A DNA stretch of 64,000 nucleotides from JBICHN01 sp043101845 (GCA_043101845.1 JBICHN010000001.1:1-64000); one strand, 5' to 3'; positions 8,714 through 17,338 are shown, numbered from the stretch's first letter. Numbers and translations are program-made. Notes: generated by a model not told the origin, from the sequence alone.

Positions 8714-9516
8714 CCGGCCAGCAGGCGCTTGTCGGCGTCGCGACGATTGTCGTGCTCATTGCGGCGGTGATCGTGCTCGTCGTCACGCAGGGCCAGAACG
8801 CGGTTCCCCCCCTGCTCGCGCTCGGCGTCCTCATTCTCTCCGGCATCATCGTCCTGATCATCGTTTCGAGTCGCCGCCGCGCCCGAACCCGACGCGAGCG
8901 CCTCGACGCGGAGATCGACGCGTTCGGCTTTGAGGTCGAGAAGAAGCCGAAGCACGACTATGCGCAGATCTTCAAGAAGCACAAGCACCTTCGGGCGAAA
9001 CAGGGAAAGGTGGTTCGGCGCTACACCGGGCGGCTCCTCGACGGGCGGCCGGTCGTCGCGATCGACCACCAGTACATCATCATGGCGGGGACGACGCCGG
9101 CGACGATCGCCCACCGCGCCGCCATCGTCGCGACGCCCGACGACTGGCCGCGTCTCGAGTTGCGGCCACGTCACTTCGGTCGGTTCATGAGGCGCCTGCG
9201 CCGGCCGAAGATTGAACTCGAATCGGATCGCTTCAACGAGCGCTACAAGGTCGTCTGTGAGCGCGATGAGTTCGCGATCGCCCTGCTCACGCCCGAACTG
9301 CAGGAGTTTCTCGCGGCGAACGAGGAGCGCGGCGGGTGGCATCTCGAGAACGGTCATCTCGCGTATGTTGAACAGGCGCATATCCGTCCGGGCGATCTCG
9401 AGCGACTGCGCGACCTCATGGAGTCGTTCATCGCGCTTTCGCCCGCCGAACTCTGGGGCGGGCCGCCCGTCGCGGTGGTCGCCGGCGACGACAGCGGCAT
9501 CGAACTCGCTCGATAG
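8710..9516 (+). CDS. Membrane protein of unknown function, two N-terminal helices
   Basis: 268 residues. Two hydrophobic segments at about 8-27 and 34-53 are followed by a very basic stretch (SSRRRARTRRERLDAE) and a soluble domain of about 200 residues, so by the positive-inside rule the C-terminal domain should be cytoplasmic. The soluble part contains KVVRRYTGRLLDGRPVVAIDHQ, a beta-rich pattern seen in several uncharacterised membrane-protein families; I cannot name one with confidence. Coupled by 4-bp overlap to the gene before and 11 bp from moaC. Confidence 0.7.
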   Translation: MTGQQALVGVATIVVLIAAVIVLVVTQGQNAVPPLLALGVLILSGIIVLIIVSSRRRARTRRERLDAEIDAFGFEVEKKPKHDYAQIFKKHKHLRAKQGKVVRRYTGRLLDGRPVVAIDHQYIIMAGTTPATIAHRAAIVATPDDWPRLELRPRHFGRFMRRLRRPKIELESDRFNERYKVVCERDEFAIALLTPELQEFLAANEERGGWHLENGHLAYVEQAHIRPGDLERLRDLMESFIALSPAELWGGPPVAVVAGDDSGIELAR

Positions 9517-9527
9517 AATGCGTGGCG

Positions 9528-9998
9528 ATGGCTGACCAATCTTCCAGGCTGAGTCATGTGGACGAGAAGGGACGCGCGTCGATGGTCGATGTCGGCGGGA
9601 AGCCGGTATCAAAGCGCGAGGCCGTCGCCGAAGGGTTTTTCGTCGCGAAGTCGTCGACGCTTGACGCCATTCTCGCGGGTGATCTGCCGAAGGGTGAAGC
9701 GATCGCGGTCGCGCGGGTCGCGGGCATCGCCGCCGCGAAACGCTGCGATGAACTCATTCCGCTTTGTCACACGCTCCCGCTCGACGCCGTGGCCGTGCAG
9801 TTCGAGCGCGCGGCGCCCGACCGGTTGCGCATCGAAGCCACGGCGACGATCACCGCGAAGACGGGCGTCGAGATGGAGGCGCTCACCGCCGTCAGCGTTG
9901 CGGCCCTTACGCTCTACGACATGACGAAGGCGATCGACCGCGAACTCCGAATCGAGGGCATTCGCCTCGTGCGGAAGACGAAGCGCGTTCCTGAATGA
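9528..9998 (+). CDS. moaC: Cyclic pyranopterin monophosphate synthase MoaC
   Basis: MoaC converts the MoaA product (3',8-cyclo-7,8-dihydro-GTP) into cyclic pyranopterin monophosphate, an early step of Moco synthesis. The 156-residue length is typical. Family motifs are all present: MVDVGGKPVSKREAVAEG, GIAAAKRCDELIPLCHTLPL, TGVEMEALTAVSVAALT with the catalytic-region glutamates, and LYDMTKAID. I chose the ATG at 9528; a GTG at 9522 is also possible and neither has a strong ribosome site. Its place beside a Moco enzyme operon fits, though moaA, moaD and moaE are not in the window. Confidence 0.96.
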   Translation: MADQSSRLSHVDEKGRASMVDVGGKPVSKREAVAEGFFVAKSSTLDAILAGDLPKGEAIAVARVAGIAAAKRCDELIPLCHTLPLDAVAVQFERAAPDRLRIEATATITAKTGVEMEALTAVSVAALTLYDMTKAIDRELRIEGIRLVRKTKRVPE

Positions 9999-10009
9999 TC
10001 GAGAACGGC

Positions 10010-11182
10010 TCAGCCGTCCGATTCGAGCAGCGCGTTGATGATGTTCTCGAGTGATTGCCGCTTGTCGTCGTCGTATACGAGCAGCAACTTCTGAAACGCG
10101 AGCTGCGGATCGAGCACGACGATCGATTGCGCCGCGCCCACGCCGTACGACCGCATGACGCGCTCGCCATTCAGCGCGAGCGGAATCCGCGATCCGAGTC
10201 GTTCCGCGAGGGCCGCGACCGCCTGTTCGTCATCGTTCCAGATCGAAACGACGACGAAGCGGACGGGACGGCCGGCGAATGTGTTCCGTACGCCTTTCAT
10301 GGAATCGACGAACGCCACGGCGTCATCCGATCCCGGTTCGACGAACGCAAGCACCACGACATTCTCCTCGAGCTGTGTCGATTCGAGATCGCCGCCATCG
10401 GCCAGGCGAAGCGACCAAGGCGGCGCCTGATCTCCCCCGGCAAGCGGCATGGCGAAGTCGTATCGCTCGAGGTCGGGTCGAGGATCAAGCTTGAAAATGC
10501 CGGGATCGTGCGTCTCGCCCGTTCGAAGTTCCTTGACGAGGGTCACGACCTGCGACGGCGGGTCGACGAAGTCGTAGTACTGCGCGCGGCCACGAGGGAG
10601 TTGGTCTTCGAGGCCGATGTACCAGCGAATCCCCTCACCCTTCTCAGGCTCAAGTCGGACCTCGACGATGTCGCAGGGCACGCCGAAGACTTCCTCGACG
10701 CCGATGAACTGGATGTAGGGCGCAGCGAGTTCCTGTTCGAATGGATTCGCCTCGACATAGACCTTGAGGAGGCCGTTCTCGCCGAGTCCGGGGAGGAGGT
10801 TCATGGCGCCGTCCGCGACGAGGCCGTGGTAATGGAAACCGGTTCGATCCGAGTGCCCCGTTACAACTTCGCCGTTCGAAGCGAAGGCGATTCGCTTCGG
10901 GTGCGTCTCCCGCGCCTGCGTGGGGACGAGATTCGTCCGGACGAGGATGCGGCTGTCCTCAAGGTCATTTACTCGCTCGAGCCGCGCCTCGCCAAAGAGG
11001 AACGGGACATGGCTGAGAGCCTCCGTCCCCTCGAACTCGAATTCGTACGAAACCGATGAGACGGCTTCGACCGCGTCGCGCGCGGCTTCGAGGAGGGCGA
11101 CGGCTACGGGAGCGCGCTGGGCGACGGATGTTCGCGCCACGGCGAGGGCCGCCGCGAGGGGAAGCACGAGTCGGATCAGCAT
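10010..11182 (-). CDS. Exported protein: LolA-like domain plus redoxin fold lacking catalytic cysteines
   Basis: 390 residues with a signal peptide at 1-22 (cleavage near SVAQ). Residues about 30-235 resemble the DUF2092/LolA-type beta-barrel common in planctomycetes. Residues about 250-390 have a thioredoxin/AhpC layout (VVVLAFVEPGSDDAVAFVDS, then a strand RFVVVSIWND). The position where TlpA-like proteins carry CxxC reads EPGSDDA (282-288), so thiol redox activity is not expected. I used the ATG at 11182, which puts the signal peptide at the N-terminus, rather than 11212. Convergent with moaC. Confidence 0.75.
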   Translation of the reverse strand: MLIRLVLPLAAALAVARTSVAQRAPVAVALLEAARDAVEAVSSVSYEFEFEGTEALSHVPFLFGEARLERVNDLEDSRILVRTNLVPTQARETHPKRIAFASNGEVVTGHSDRTGFHYHGLVADGAMNLLPGLGENGLLKVYVEANPFEQELAAPYIQFIGVEEVFGVPCDIVEVRLEPEKGEGIRWYIGLEDQLPRGRAQYYDFVDPPSQVVTLVKELRTGETHDPGIFKLDPRPDLERYDFAMPLAGGDQAPPWSLRLADGGDLESTQLEENVVVLAFVEPGSDDAVAFVDSMKGVRNTFAGRPVRFVVVSIWNDDEQAVAALAERLGSRIPLALNGERVMRSYGVGAAQSIVVLDPQLAFQKLLLVYDDDKRQSLENIINALLESDG

Positions 11183-11378
11183 GGGGCGCCTCGGTCCTTT
11201 CGCTTCAGTCACACCTTCCAGACGGACTCATCGCCGTCTTGTTCCGGAGTCTTAAGCATATCGGCGGAGTACGACGACGCCTGCCCGGTGGAGCCGTCCC
11301 AGGGAGAACCACGGGACGAGTCGGGAGGAATCGGCCGGGCGCCGGCTCTATCAGGAACACCGTCTGATCAATGAAAAG

Positions 11379-11412
11379 AACAGGCGTCCGGAGCTGGCTC
11401 CGGACGCCTGTT
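11379..11412 (-). terminator. Intrinsic terminator for the secreted protein gene at 11444-11998
   Basis: CAGGCGTCCGGAGC pairs perfectly with GCTCCGGACGCCTG; with flanking AA/TT the stem reaches 16 bp. Read leftwards it is followed by CTTTTCATT. It lies about 32 bp beyond the stop codon. The stem sequence is the same as that of the terminator at 12211-12247. Confidence 0.88.
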
Positions 11413-11443
11413 TCAAATCAATTCGCGATCTACACGAGGTCGA

Positions 11444-11998
11444 TCAATAGACATCGATCATCGCGTTGCCGCTGCCGGAGCCGGCGCCGGGGCCGGCGCA
11501 GTTCGGCGTGTCACGGAGGTCGAACTCGTCCCACGAGGTCGCGAAGGTCGCGACGACGAAGGTCGCGGCGCCGCTGATGTTCGCCGCCTGGCGGCTGTCA
11601 TCCCACGGGCCGGGGCAGGTCGGGCCGTAGTAGGCCGTGCCGGGGTCGACCGACGGGGCCGAGCCGTTCCAGATGTAGCTCGCGAGGGCGAAGCTGCCGG
11701 CCGCGCCGGAGCCGCCGTCGTCGTTGCACGCCTGGAGGCCGAGCGCGTTGCCGCCGTAGATGGCGATTTCAGTGTCGGCGCCGTGGCCCTCAGTGCTGAA
11801 CGCGAGGCCGCCGTTCGAACGGAGGTTCGCGAGACCGACATAGACCTCGCCGCCGCCCGTGAAGTTCGTCGGACCGCTGACCGAGTCGCCGGTACCGAGC
11901 GTGCCGATATTGATGATCGTCACCTGGGCGTTCGTCGACACGGCGGTAATGACCATCAGCGCGACGGCCGCCAGAGCACTCACAAGAACTTTCTTCAC
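11444..11998 (-). CDS. Secreted protein, tandem paralogue 1
   Basis: 184 residues with a signal peptide (KKVLVSALAAVALMVITAV, cleavage near TNAQ). The mature domain of about 160 residues is Gly/Ala/Asp-rich and beta-like; the end is GSGSGNAMIDVY. Conserved cysteines appear in ACNDDG, PTCPG and PNCAG. I do not recognise a named family; it looks like a small jelly-roll or PPC-like extracellular domain. I chose the GTG at 11998 because AAAGGAG lies seven bases upstream and the signal peptide then starts properly; an ATG at 12046 gives an implausible basic leader. It is about 80 percent identical by eye to the protein encoded just upstream at 12282-12833. Confidence 0.8.
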   Translation of the reverse strand: MKKVLVSALAAVALMVITAVSTNAQVTIINIGTLGTGDSVSGPTNFTGGGEVYVGLANLRSNGGLAFSTEGHGADTEIAIYGGNALGLQACNDDGGSGAAGSFALASYIWNGSAPSVDPGTAYYGPTCPGPWDDSRQAANISGAATFVVATFATSWDEFDLRDTPNCAGPGAGSGSGNAMIDVY

Positions 11999-12005
11999 CT
12001 TCCGT

Positions 12006-12012
12006 CTCCTTT
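12006..12012 (-). promoter_or_regulatory. Shine-Dalgarno site for a GTG start
   Basis: AAAGGAG on the minus strand, seven bases before the GTG at 11998. It decides between this GTG and the far upstream ATG at 12046. Confidence 0.7.
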
Positions 12013-12210
12013 CTGGAGATAAGCCAAGCCTCGCCCCGAGACCCATTCTCAGGGCGTGATACCCGTAACAACTGATTATGACTGGAGTTAAAACTGCGCG
12101 CCCACAGCCATCGAGTACGACACACTAAAGGAGGCGCCGTCCGTCGTCAACCAAAAAAGCAGTAAAGAACGGAATGCGAACTTTATCAGAAGTTGCGGGC
12201 GCAACTTGCG

Positions 12211-12247
12211 AAAAACACAGGCGTCCGGAGCGAACTCCGGACGCCTG
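12211..12247 (-). terminator. Intrinsic terminator for the secreted protein gene at 12282-12833
   Basis: CAGGCGTCCGGAG and CTCCGGACGCCTG form a 13-bp perfect stem closed by a TTCG tetraloop on the minus strand, followed by TGTTTTTCG. A textbook rho-independent terminator about 35 bp after the stop. Same stem as the terminator of the neighbouring paralogue, so each copy is its own transcription unit. Confidence 0.93.
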
Positions 12248-12281
12248 AAGTCGAATCAATTCGCGTCGGACGCGGGATCGA

Positions 12282-12833
12282 TCAGAAGATGTCGATCATC
12301 GCGTTGCCGGCGCCGGAGCCGGATCCGGGACCGCCACAGGCGGGCGTGTCGCGGAGGTCGGCCTCGTCCCACGAGGTCGCGAAGGTCGCGATCACAAAGA
12401 CGGCGGAGCCGCTGATGTTCGCAGCCTGATCGCCGTCACCCCAGGGGCCGGGGCAGACCGGGCCGTAGTACGCCGTGCCGGGGTCGACCGACGGGGCCAC
12501 GCCGTTCCAGATGTAGCTCGCGAGGGCGAAGCTGCCGGCCGCGCCGGAGCCGCCGTCGTCGTTGCAGGACTGCAGGCCGAGGGCGTTGGCGCCGTAAATG
12601 GCGATTTCGGTGTCCGCGCCGTGGCCCATCGTGCTGAACGCGAGGCCGGCGTTCGTCTGGATTCGGGCCAGGCCCACATAGACCTCGCCGCCGCCGAAGA
12701 AGTCGACCGGACCGCTGACGCTGTCGCCAGGGCCGAGCGTACCGATGTTGATGATCGTGACCTGCGCGCTGGTCGTCGCCGCCGAAACGACAAGCGCCAA
12801 CGCGGCGAACGCGCCCAAAAGAACCTTCTTCAT
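12282..12833 (-). CDS. Secreted protein, tandem paralogue 2
   Basis: 183 residues, start ATG at 12833 with GGAG seven bases upstream; signal peptide MKKVLLGAFAALALVVSAA, cleavage near TSAQ. The mature protein matches paralogue 1 almost residue for residue (VTIINIGTLG, GGGEVYVGLA, GHGADTEIAIYG, NDDGGSGAAGSFALASYIW, ATFATSWDE, GNAMID). The main differences are substitutions in surface-like positions and the signal peptide. Function unknown; an extracellular or cell-surface role is inferred from export alone. The pair is a recent tandem duplication that included the terminator. Confidence 0.82.
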   Translation of the reverse strand: MKKVLLGAFAALALVVSAATTSAQVTIINIGTLGPGDSVSGPVDFFGGGEVYVGLARIQTNAGLAFSTMGHGADTEIAIYGANALGLQSCNDDGGSGAAGSFALASYIWNGVAPSVDPGTAYYGPVCPGPWGDGDQAANISGSAVFVIATFATSWDEADLRDTPACGGPGSGSGAGNAMIDIF

Positions 12834-13251
12834 CTTCCATCTCCAATCTGTGACTGAGGATACGACAGACAAACTTAATGGCCTGCGCCAAGACGATGGC
12901 GCATACCCGTCAACTCAACGACGCCGATCATGTGTATGGGGATTGCCCCCTGAACACAGCCACCTCTCAAGGAACAAGCTAACCCGGGGCTCTCAGATCG
13001 TCAAGCGGTTTTCAGAGATGCCCCCGATTCCACGGTGTTTTCCGGACTTTCCCGCGAATCGGCGCATCCAATCGGCTGGAGGGCGTCCGCCGCCGGCCGT
13101 CCCATAAATTGCAGTGGACCGTCGGCCTCCGGCCGATCAACTCCCGGGCGGGACGGCACGGTCCCGGCCCGGACCCGACCGCGGCCTTTGCGTGGTCGAG
13201 CGGGCGAGGCTACGATGGTGGTCGAATCCACCCCATGGGAGAGTGGGATCC
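12834..13251. other. Intergenic region, 418 bp
   Basis: Divergent upstream region between the secreted-protein gene (minus) and the amidohydrolase-like gene (plus). It should hold promoters for both. I see no convincing sigma-70 hexamers, no RNA gene and no coding pattern. A short inverted repeat (CGGCC TC GGCCG type) near 13120 is not distinctive at this GC content. Confidence 0.5.
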
Positions 13252-14229
13252 ATGATCGTTGATCTGGAAACGCATGTCTGGAGCAGCCCGACCGATCTCG
13301 GGCTCAATCCATCCGAACTCAGCGGGCGCGGCGATCTGGCGCCCTGGCACTCCTTCGACGCGTCGGCCCAGGCGCACCAGCAGGCCATGGGCTGCGTCGA
13401 TGTCGCGATCGTGCTCGGCTTTCGAAGCCGTCTGCTCGACGCGCGAATCTCAGCCGAGACCGTCGCGTCGTTCGTGAGCAAGGCGCCGACCCGTCGACTT
13501 GGCTTCGTCGGGATCGACCCGATGGAAGGCGACGCGATCGCTGCGATCGATCATGCGGTGAACCTCGGACTCGTCGGCGTGACGGTGTCGCCGGCGGCGC
13601 AGAGCTTTCATCCGCTCCATTCGCGGGCGATGCGGATGTATGAGCGATGCGAGGAGCTCGGACTCCCGGTGCTCGTCACCGAGAATCACCTCTTCGCCCC
13701 GGCGGCGGCGCTCGATCATGCGCGGCCGACTCCGTTCGACGAAGTCGCGCGAGCGTTTCCGAAGCTCAAGCTCGTGCTCGGTCGACTCGGCTTCCCGTGG
13801 ATCGACGAGACGCTCGTGCTCGCCATGAAGCACCGAAACATCTACACCGATCTGTCCGGCGTCATCGCGCGTCCCTGGCGCCTGTACAACGCGCTGCTCG
13901 CGGCGTTCGAGCTTGGCGTCACGGACAAGATTCTCTTTGCCTCGAACTTCCCGCAGGAGACGCCCGAGGCCGCGATCGAGCGCATCTACTCGCTCAACAG
14001 CTACAGCCACGGGACGAATCTTCCGGCGATCCCGCGGCAGCAGTTGCGGAGCATCGTCGAGCGCGACTCGCTCAACTGCCTCGGTCTGGCGCGGCCCGGA
14101 GTGACCGGGCAGGGCCTCGATCGCGACGCGGCCTGGTCGGGCGACGCGGAGCGCGGCGAGCGAGACTCATCCCTCGTCAACACGCTCACGGAACTCATGA
14201 GCGGCGGCGACGCCGGCGACGAGGAGTGA
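13252..14229 (+). CDS. Amidohydrolase_2-fold protein with degenerate metal site
   Basis: 325 residues with the TIM-barrel layout of amidohydrolase family 2. The expected ligands are mostly changed: the HxH motif reads LETHVW (only His8), the barrel histidine region reads VTENH (143-146), the LAHxG motif reads LGRLGFPW (Arg178), and GSDxP reads ASNFPQE (Asn232). Metal-dependent hydrolysis is therefore doubtful; it may be a pseudoenzyme or bind metal differently. The ATG at 13252 follows GGGAGAG; an upstream extension to 13114 is not protein-like. The C-terminal 50 residues (RDAAWSGDAERGERDSS) look disordered. The downstream lipoprotein gene starts two bases after the stop. Confidence 0.8.
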   Translation: MIVDLETHVWSSPTDLGLNPSELSGRGDLAPWHSFDASAQAHQQAMGCVDVAIVLGFRSRLLDARISAETVASFVSKAPTRRLGFVGIDPMEGDAIAAIDHAVNLGLVGVTVSPAAQSFHPLHSRAMRMYERCEELGLPVLVTENHLFAPAAALDHARPTPFDEVARAFPKLKLVLGRLGFPWIDETLVLAMKHRNIYTDLSGVIARPWRLYNALLAAFELGVTDKILFASNFPQETPEAAIERIYSLNSYSHGTNLPAIPRQQLRSIVERDSLNCLGLARPGVTGQGLDRDAAWSGDAERGERDSSLVNTLTELMSGGDAGDEE

Positions 14230-14230
14230 G

Positions 14231-14872
14231 GTGGAAGCGAGGCGCCCCTCCATTCCCACCCCAGGCTCGGCGCGGGTCTCGATGCTCACGCTCCTCCTCG
14301 TGACCGCGGTGTCCATCGCCGGCTGTCAGTTCGGGCAGCCCAGCGCTGGCGGATCACTCGCGGCCGTGTCGATCGGCGATGATCCGGTCCGCCTTCCCGG
14401 CGACTATCCGACGGCGATCTGCAAGTACCGCGGGCGCAACTCGGCGACGATTCTGCTGAGCGATCGAACGGTCGACGAACTTCGCGCCGGCGATTTCGCG
14501 AACGGCCAGATCATCGTGCTCGATATGTTCTGGGCGCCGAAAGCCGGATCGACGCCGCTCGATCCGACCTCGACGAACTGCGCGGCGCGGCACATCGTCT
14601 TCGCCGGCGACGCGGTCGGCGTGTACAGCGGCGCCGGATTCCTCCGTCCGGCGAAACGAACTTTCGGTGATTCGTTCAGCGGCGCCCTCCTCGACTGCAC
14701 GCTCGAGCTGACTTCGGCCACGGACGGTTTCGCCGACCGACTCGGCGTCGCCTCGCTGACCGGACGTTTCTCCGCGGACCGCGAGCGGGAACTCTTCTCC
14801 GAGATCGCGATTCAGCTCAATTCCGAACTGAGCCGCCGTTTCGGGCGTCTCTTCCTCGCGATTCCGGACTGA
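14231..14872 (+). CDS. Probable lipoprotein of unknown function
   Basis: 213 residues from a GTG preceded by GAGGAG four bases away. A hydrophobic segment MLTLLLVTAVSIAGC ends in a lipobox (IAGC, Cys32), so a lipid-anchored envelope protein is likely. An ATG at 14282 would shorten the leader to the usual length and may be the true start. The mature part has two more cysteines that could pair (AICKY, TNCAA) and ends FGRLFLAIPD. No family recognised. It lies directly upstream of bamA in the same direction, with a 90-bp gap. Confidence 0.7.
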   Translation: MEARRPSIPTPGSARVSMLTLLLVTAVSIAGCQFGQPSAGGSLAAVSIGDDPVRLPGDYPTAICKYRGRNSATILLSDRTVDELRAGDFANGQIIVLDMFWAPKAGSTPLDPTSTNCAARHIVFAGDAVGVYSGAGFLRPAKRTFGDSFSGALLDCTLELTSATDGFADRLGVASLTGRFSADRERELFSEIAIQLNSELSRRFGRLFLAIPD

Positions 14873-14962
14873 GCGTCCGACTTCGGGACGCCGCGGTGGT
14901 TGTGCAACGCGCCGCCACGCCGTAGACTCCCCGCCATCCGAGTACGCAGCGAGGAACCCAGG

Positions 14963-17338
14963 GTGAGATGGCTCTTCACGGCGGCGTGGATCTGGTGCGG
15001 GCTGGTCATGCTGATCGGCGCTCCCCGGGCCGCGTCCGGACAACCTACCGAAGTCGACCCCACATCGCTCGCCTCTCCGTTCGAGGGATTGCCGGTGCGC
15101 GAAGTGCGGCTCGAAGGCCTGCGGCGGGTCAGCCGTCAACTCGTGCAGAACCAGATTCACACCTCGGTCGGTCAGCCTTACGACAGTGAAACGATCGCGC
15201 AGGACTACCGCAATCTGACGCGGCTCGACGAGTTTCGTCGGATCGGGGTCGAGGCCGAGAAGACCGAGGACGGCGGCGTCCTCATCCTCTTCGTGTTCGA
15301 TGAGTGGCCGCTCGTCGCCGACATCCAGGTGACCGGGAACCGACGAGTGAGCGATCAGGAGATTCGCTCGGCGATCGCTATGCGCGGCGGCGACCCGCTC
15401 GACTCGTTTCTCATCGCCCGGTCCGAAGAGCAGATCGAACAACTCTACCGCGAGCGCGGCTACTACCTCGTGCAGGTCGAGACCGACGACGCGGTGCTCG
15501 CCGAGTCGAACATCATCCTCTTCCGCGTGCGCGAGGGTCCGCGCGTCCGGGTGAAAGACATCGTCTTCCGCGGCAACGACGCGTTCGAAGACGGCGAACT
15601 CGCGAACCAGATTGACTCGAAGAAGGCGGTCTTTCTCTTCCGGGTCGGTCAACTCGATGAGGACACGATTCAGGCGGACATTCAGGCCCTCGTCGCGTAC
15701 TACCGCGAGCGCGGCTACCTCGATGTGCGCGTCGACCGGCAGATTGATCTCGCGAACAACCTCAAAGAAGCGAAGCTCGTCTTCCTCATCGATGAAGGAC
15801 CGCTCTACCTGTTGCGTGATGTCCGCATCGAAGGCGCCTCGGAGTTCACCCGCGAACAACTCGTCGCGCTCATGGAGATCAAGGCCGGCGATGTGTATTC
15901 GCGTGACCGGCTGCGCAACAGCGTGACGGCGATACGCGAGGCTTACGGGCAACTCGGCTACTACGGCGTCCGTGTCACCGACACGCCGTTCCGCGTCGAG
16001 GGCGAGAACGCGGTCGACCTGCTCATCCAGATCGAGGAGGCGCCGCTCGCGTACACCGGTGAGGTCAAGGTGATCGGCAACGACACGACGCAGGAGCGGG
16101 TCATCCTTCGCGAACTCCCGATCCGCCCGAACCGGCCGTTGAACATCGTCGACAAGGATCGACTCGAGAATCGAGTGCTCTCGACGGGTCTCTTCCGCGA
16201 AGTCGAGATCACGGTCCGCGAGCCTGACCCGATCGACCAGTTGTACCGCGATGTCGTCATAGAAGTGGAAGAGGGTGATACCGGTTCGTTCAACATCGGC
16301 GCCGCGGTGAGTTCGGACTTCGGCCTGTTCGGCACGGTGAGTTACGAACAGCGCAACTTTGATCTCGCTGATCCGCCCGAGAGCCTGACCGAGTTTCTCG
16401 CCGGCCGCGCCTTTCGTGGCGCCGGGCAGACCTTCAATGTTACTGCGCAGCCGGGCAACGAGTTCAGCAGTTACTCGGTGAGCATCACGGAGCCATACCT
16501 CCTCGGCACTGACAACGCCCTGCGGTCGTCCCTGCTCTACATCGAGCGGGAGCTCGATGTGTACGACGAGACGCGGTACGGCGGGCGGTTCTCGCTTGGA
16601 CGACGCCTCGGCGATGTGTGGACGATCGGCGCGAACACGCGATTCCAATCCGTCGATCTCCAGGACATCGATCCGAAGGCGCCCGTCGATGTCTTCGCCG
16701 TGCAGGACGAGAACGCCATTACCGGAGTCGGGCTCGAACTCGTGCGCACGACCGTCGACGACCGATTCCGACCGACGAAGGGAAGCCGGGTCCAACTCGA
16801 GTTCGAGCAGATCGGGCTCGTCGGCGGCGACTTCGATTTTTCGAAGGCGGAATTCGCACACTCCGTCTTCTTCCCGATCGAGGAGGATTTCCTCGGTCGC
16901 ACGAGCGTTCTCTCCTTCCAGACCCGGGCGGGGTATCTCTTCGGTGGCGATACGCCGGTGTACGAGCGGTACTACCTCGGCGGTCGCTCGTTCCGCGGCT
17001 TCGACTTCCGGACGGTTTCGCCGAAGGGCATTCGCAACGACACGGGCACGCTCGGCCGCGATCCCGTCGGCGGGGACTTCCTCTTCTTCTTCGGAACGCA
17101 GTACGACTTCCCGATCTGGGACCGGTTCATCGGCGGCGTCGTCTTCGTCGATTCGGGCACGGTCGTCGAGGACCCCGGGTTTGACGATTACCGCGTATCA
17201 GCCGGTCTGGGATTGCGGATCTTCATCCCGCAACTTGGCCAGGCGCCGTTGGCGTTCGACTTCGGGTTCCCGCTCATGGATCAGGATCGCGATGTGCGAC
17301 AGATCTTCAGCTTCAGCATCGATCTGCCGTTCCAGTAA
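14963..17338 (+). CDS. bamA: Outer membrane protein assembly factor BamA
   Basis: Omp85-family core of the BAM complex, which inserts beta-barrel proteins in the outer membrane. 791 residues: signal peptide at about 1-28, POTRA repeats over about 40-430 (VREVRLEGLRRVSRQLV, DIQVTGNRRVSDQEI, VKDIVFRGNDAFEDGEL, LRDVRIEGASEFTREQL, TGEVKVIGNDTTQERV), then a C-terminal barrel. The conserved loop-6 motif is present as RSFRGFDFRT. The protein ends in phenylalanine-glutamine (SIDLPFQ) rather than a terminal aromatic. I chose the GTG at 14963, with GAGG nine bases upstream, because it gives a proper signal peptide. First gene of the bamA-skp-lpx cluster. Confidence 0.94.
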   Translation: MRWLFTAAWIWCGLVMLIGAPRAASGQPTEVDPTSLASPFEGLPVREVRLEGLRRVSRQLVQNQIHTSVGQPYDSETIAQDYRNLTRLDEFRRIGVEAEKTEDGGVLILFVFDEWPLVADIQVTGNRRVSDQEIRSAIAMRGGDPLDSFLIARSEEQIEQLYRERGYYLVQVETDDAVLAESNIILFRVREGPRVRVKDIVFRGNDAFEDGELANQIDSKKAVFLFRVGQLDEDTIQADIQALVAYYRERGYLDVRVDRQIDLANNLKEAKLVFLIDEGPLYLLRDVRIEGASEFTREQLVALMEIKAGDVYSRDRLRNSVTAIREAYGQLGYYGVRVTDTPFRVEGENAVDLLIQIEEAPLAYTGEVKVIGNDTTQERVILRELPIRPNRPLNIVDKDRLENRVLSTGLFREVEITVREPDPIDQLYRDVVIEVEEGDTGSFNIGAAVSSDFGLFGTVSYEQRNFDLADPPESLTEFLAGRAFRGAGQTFNVTAQPGNEFSSYSVSITEPYLLGTDNALRSSLLYIERELDVYDETRYGGRFSLGRRLGDVWTIGANTRFQSVDLQDIDPKAPVDVFAVQDENAITGVGLELVRTTVDDRFRPTKGSRVQLEFEQIGLVGGDFDFSKAEFAHSVFFPIEEDFLGRTSVLSFQTRAGYLFGGDTPVYERYYLGGRSFRGFDFRTVSPKGIRNDTGTLGRDPVGGDFLFFFGTQYDFPIWDRFIGGVVFVDSGTVVEDPGFDDYRVSAGLGLRIFIPQLGQAPLAFDFGFPLMDQDRDVRQIFSFSIDLPFQ

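Noticed and set aside
14354..16861. An 835-codon open frame antisense to bamA
   Set aside because: Same kind of shadow; the plus strand encodes an unmistakable POTRA/barrel protein.
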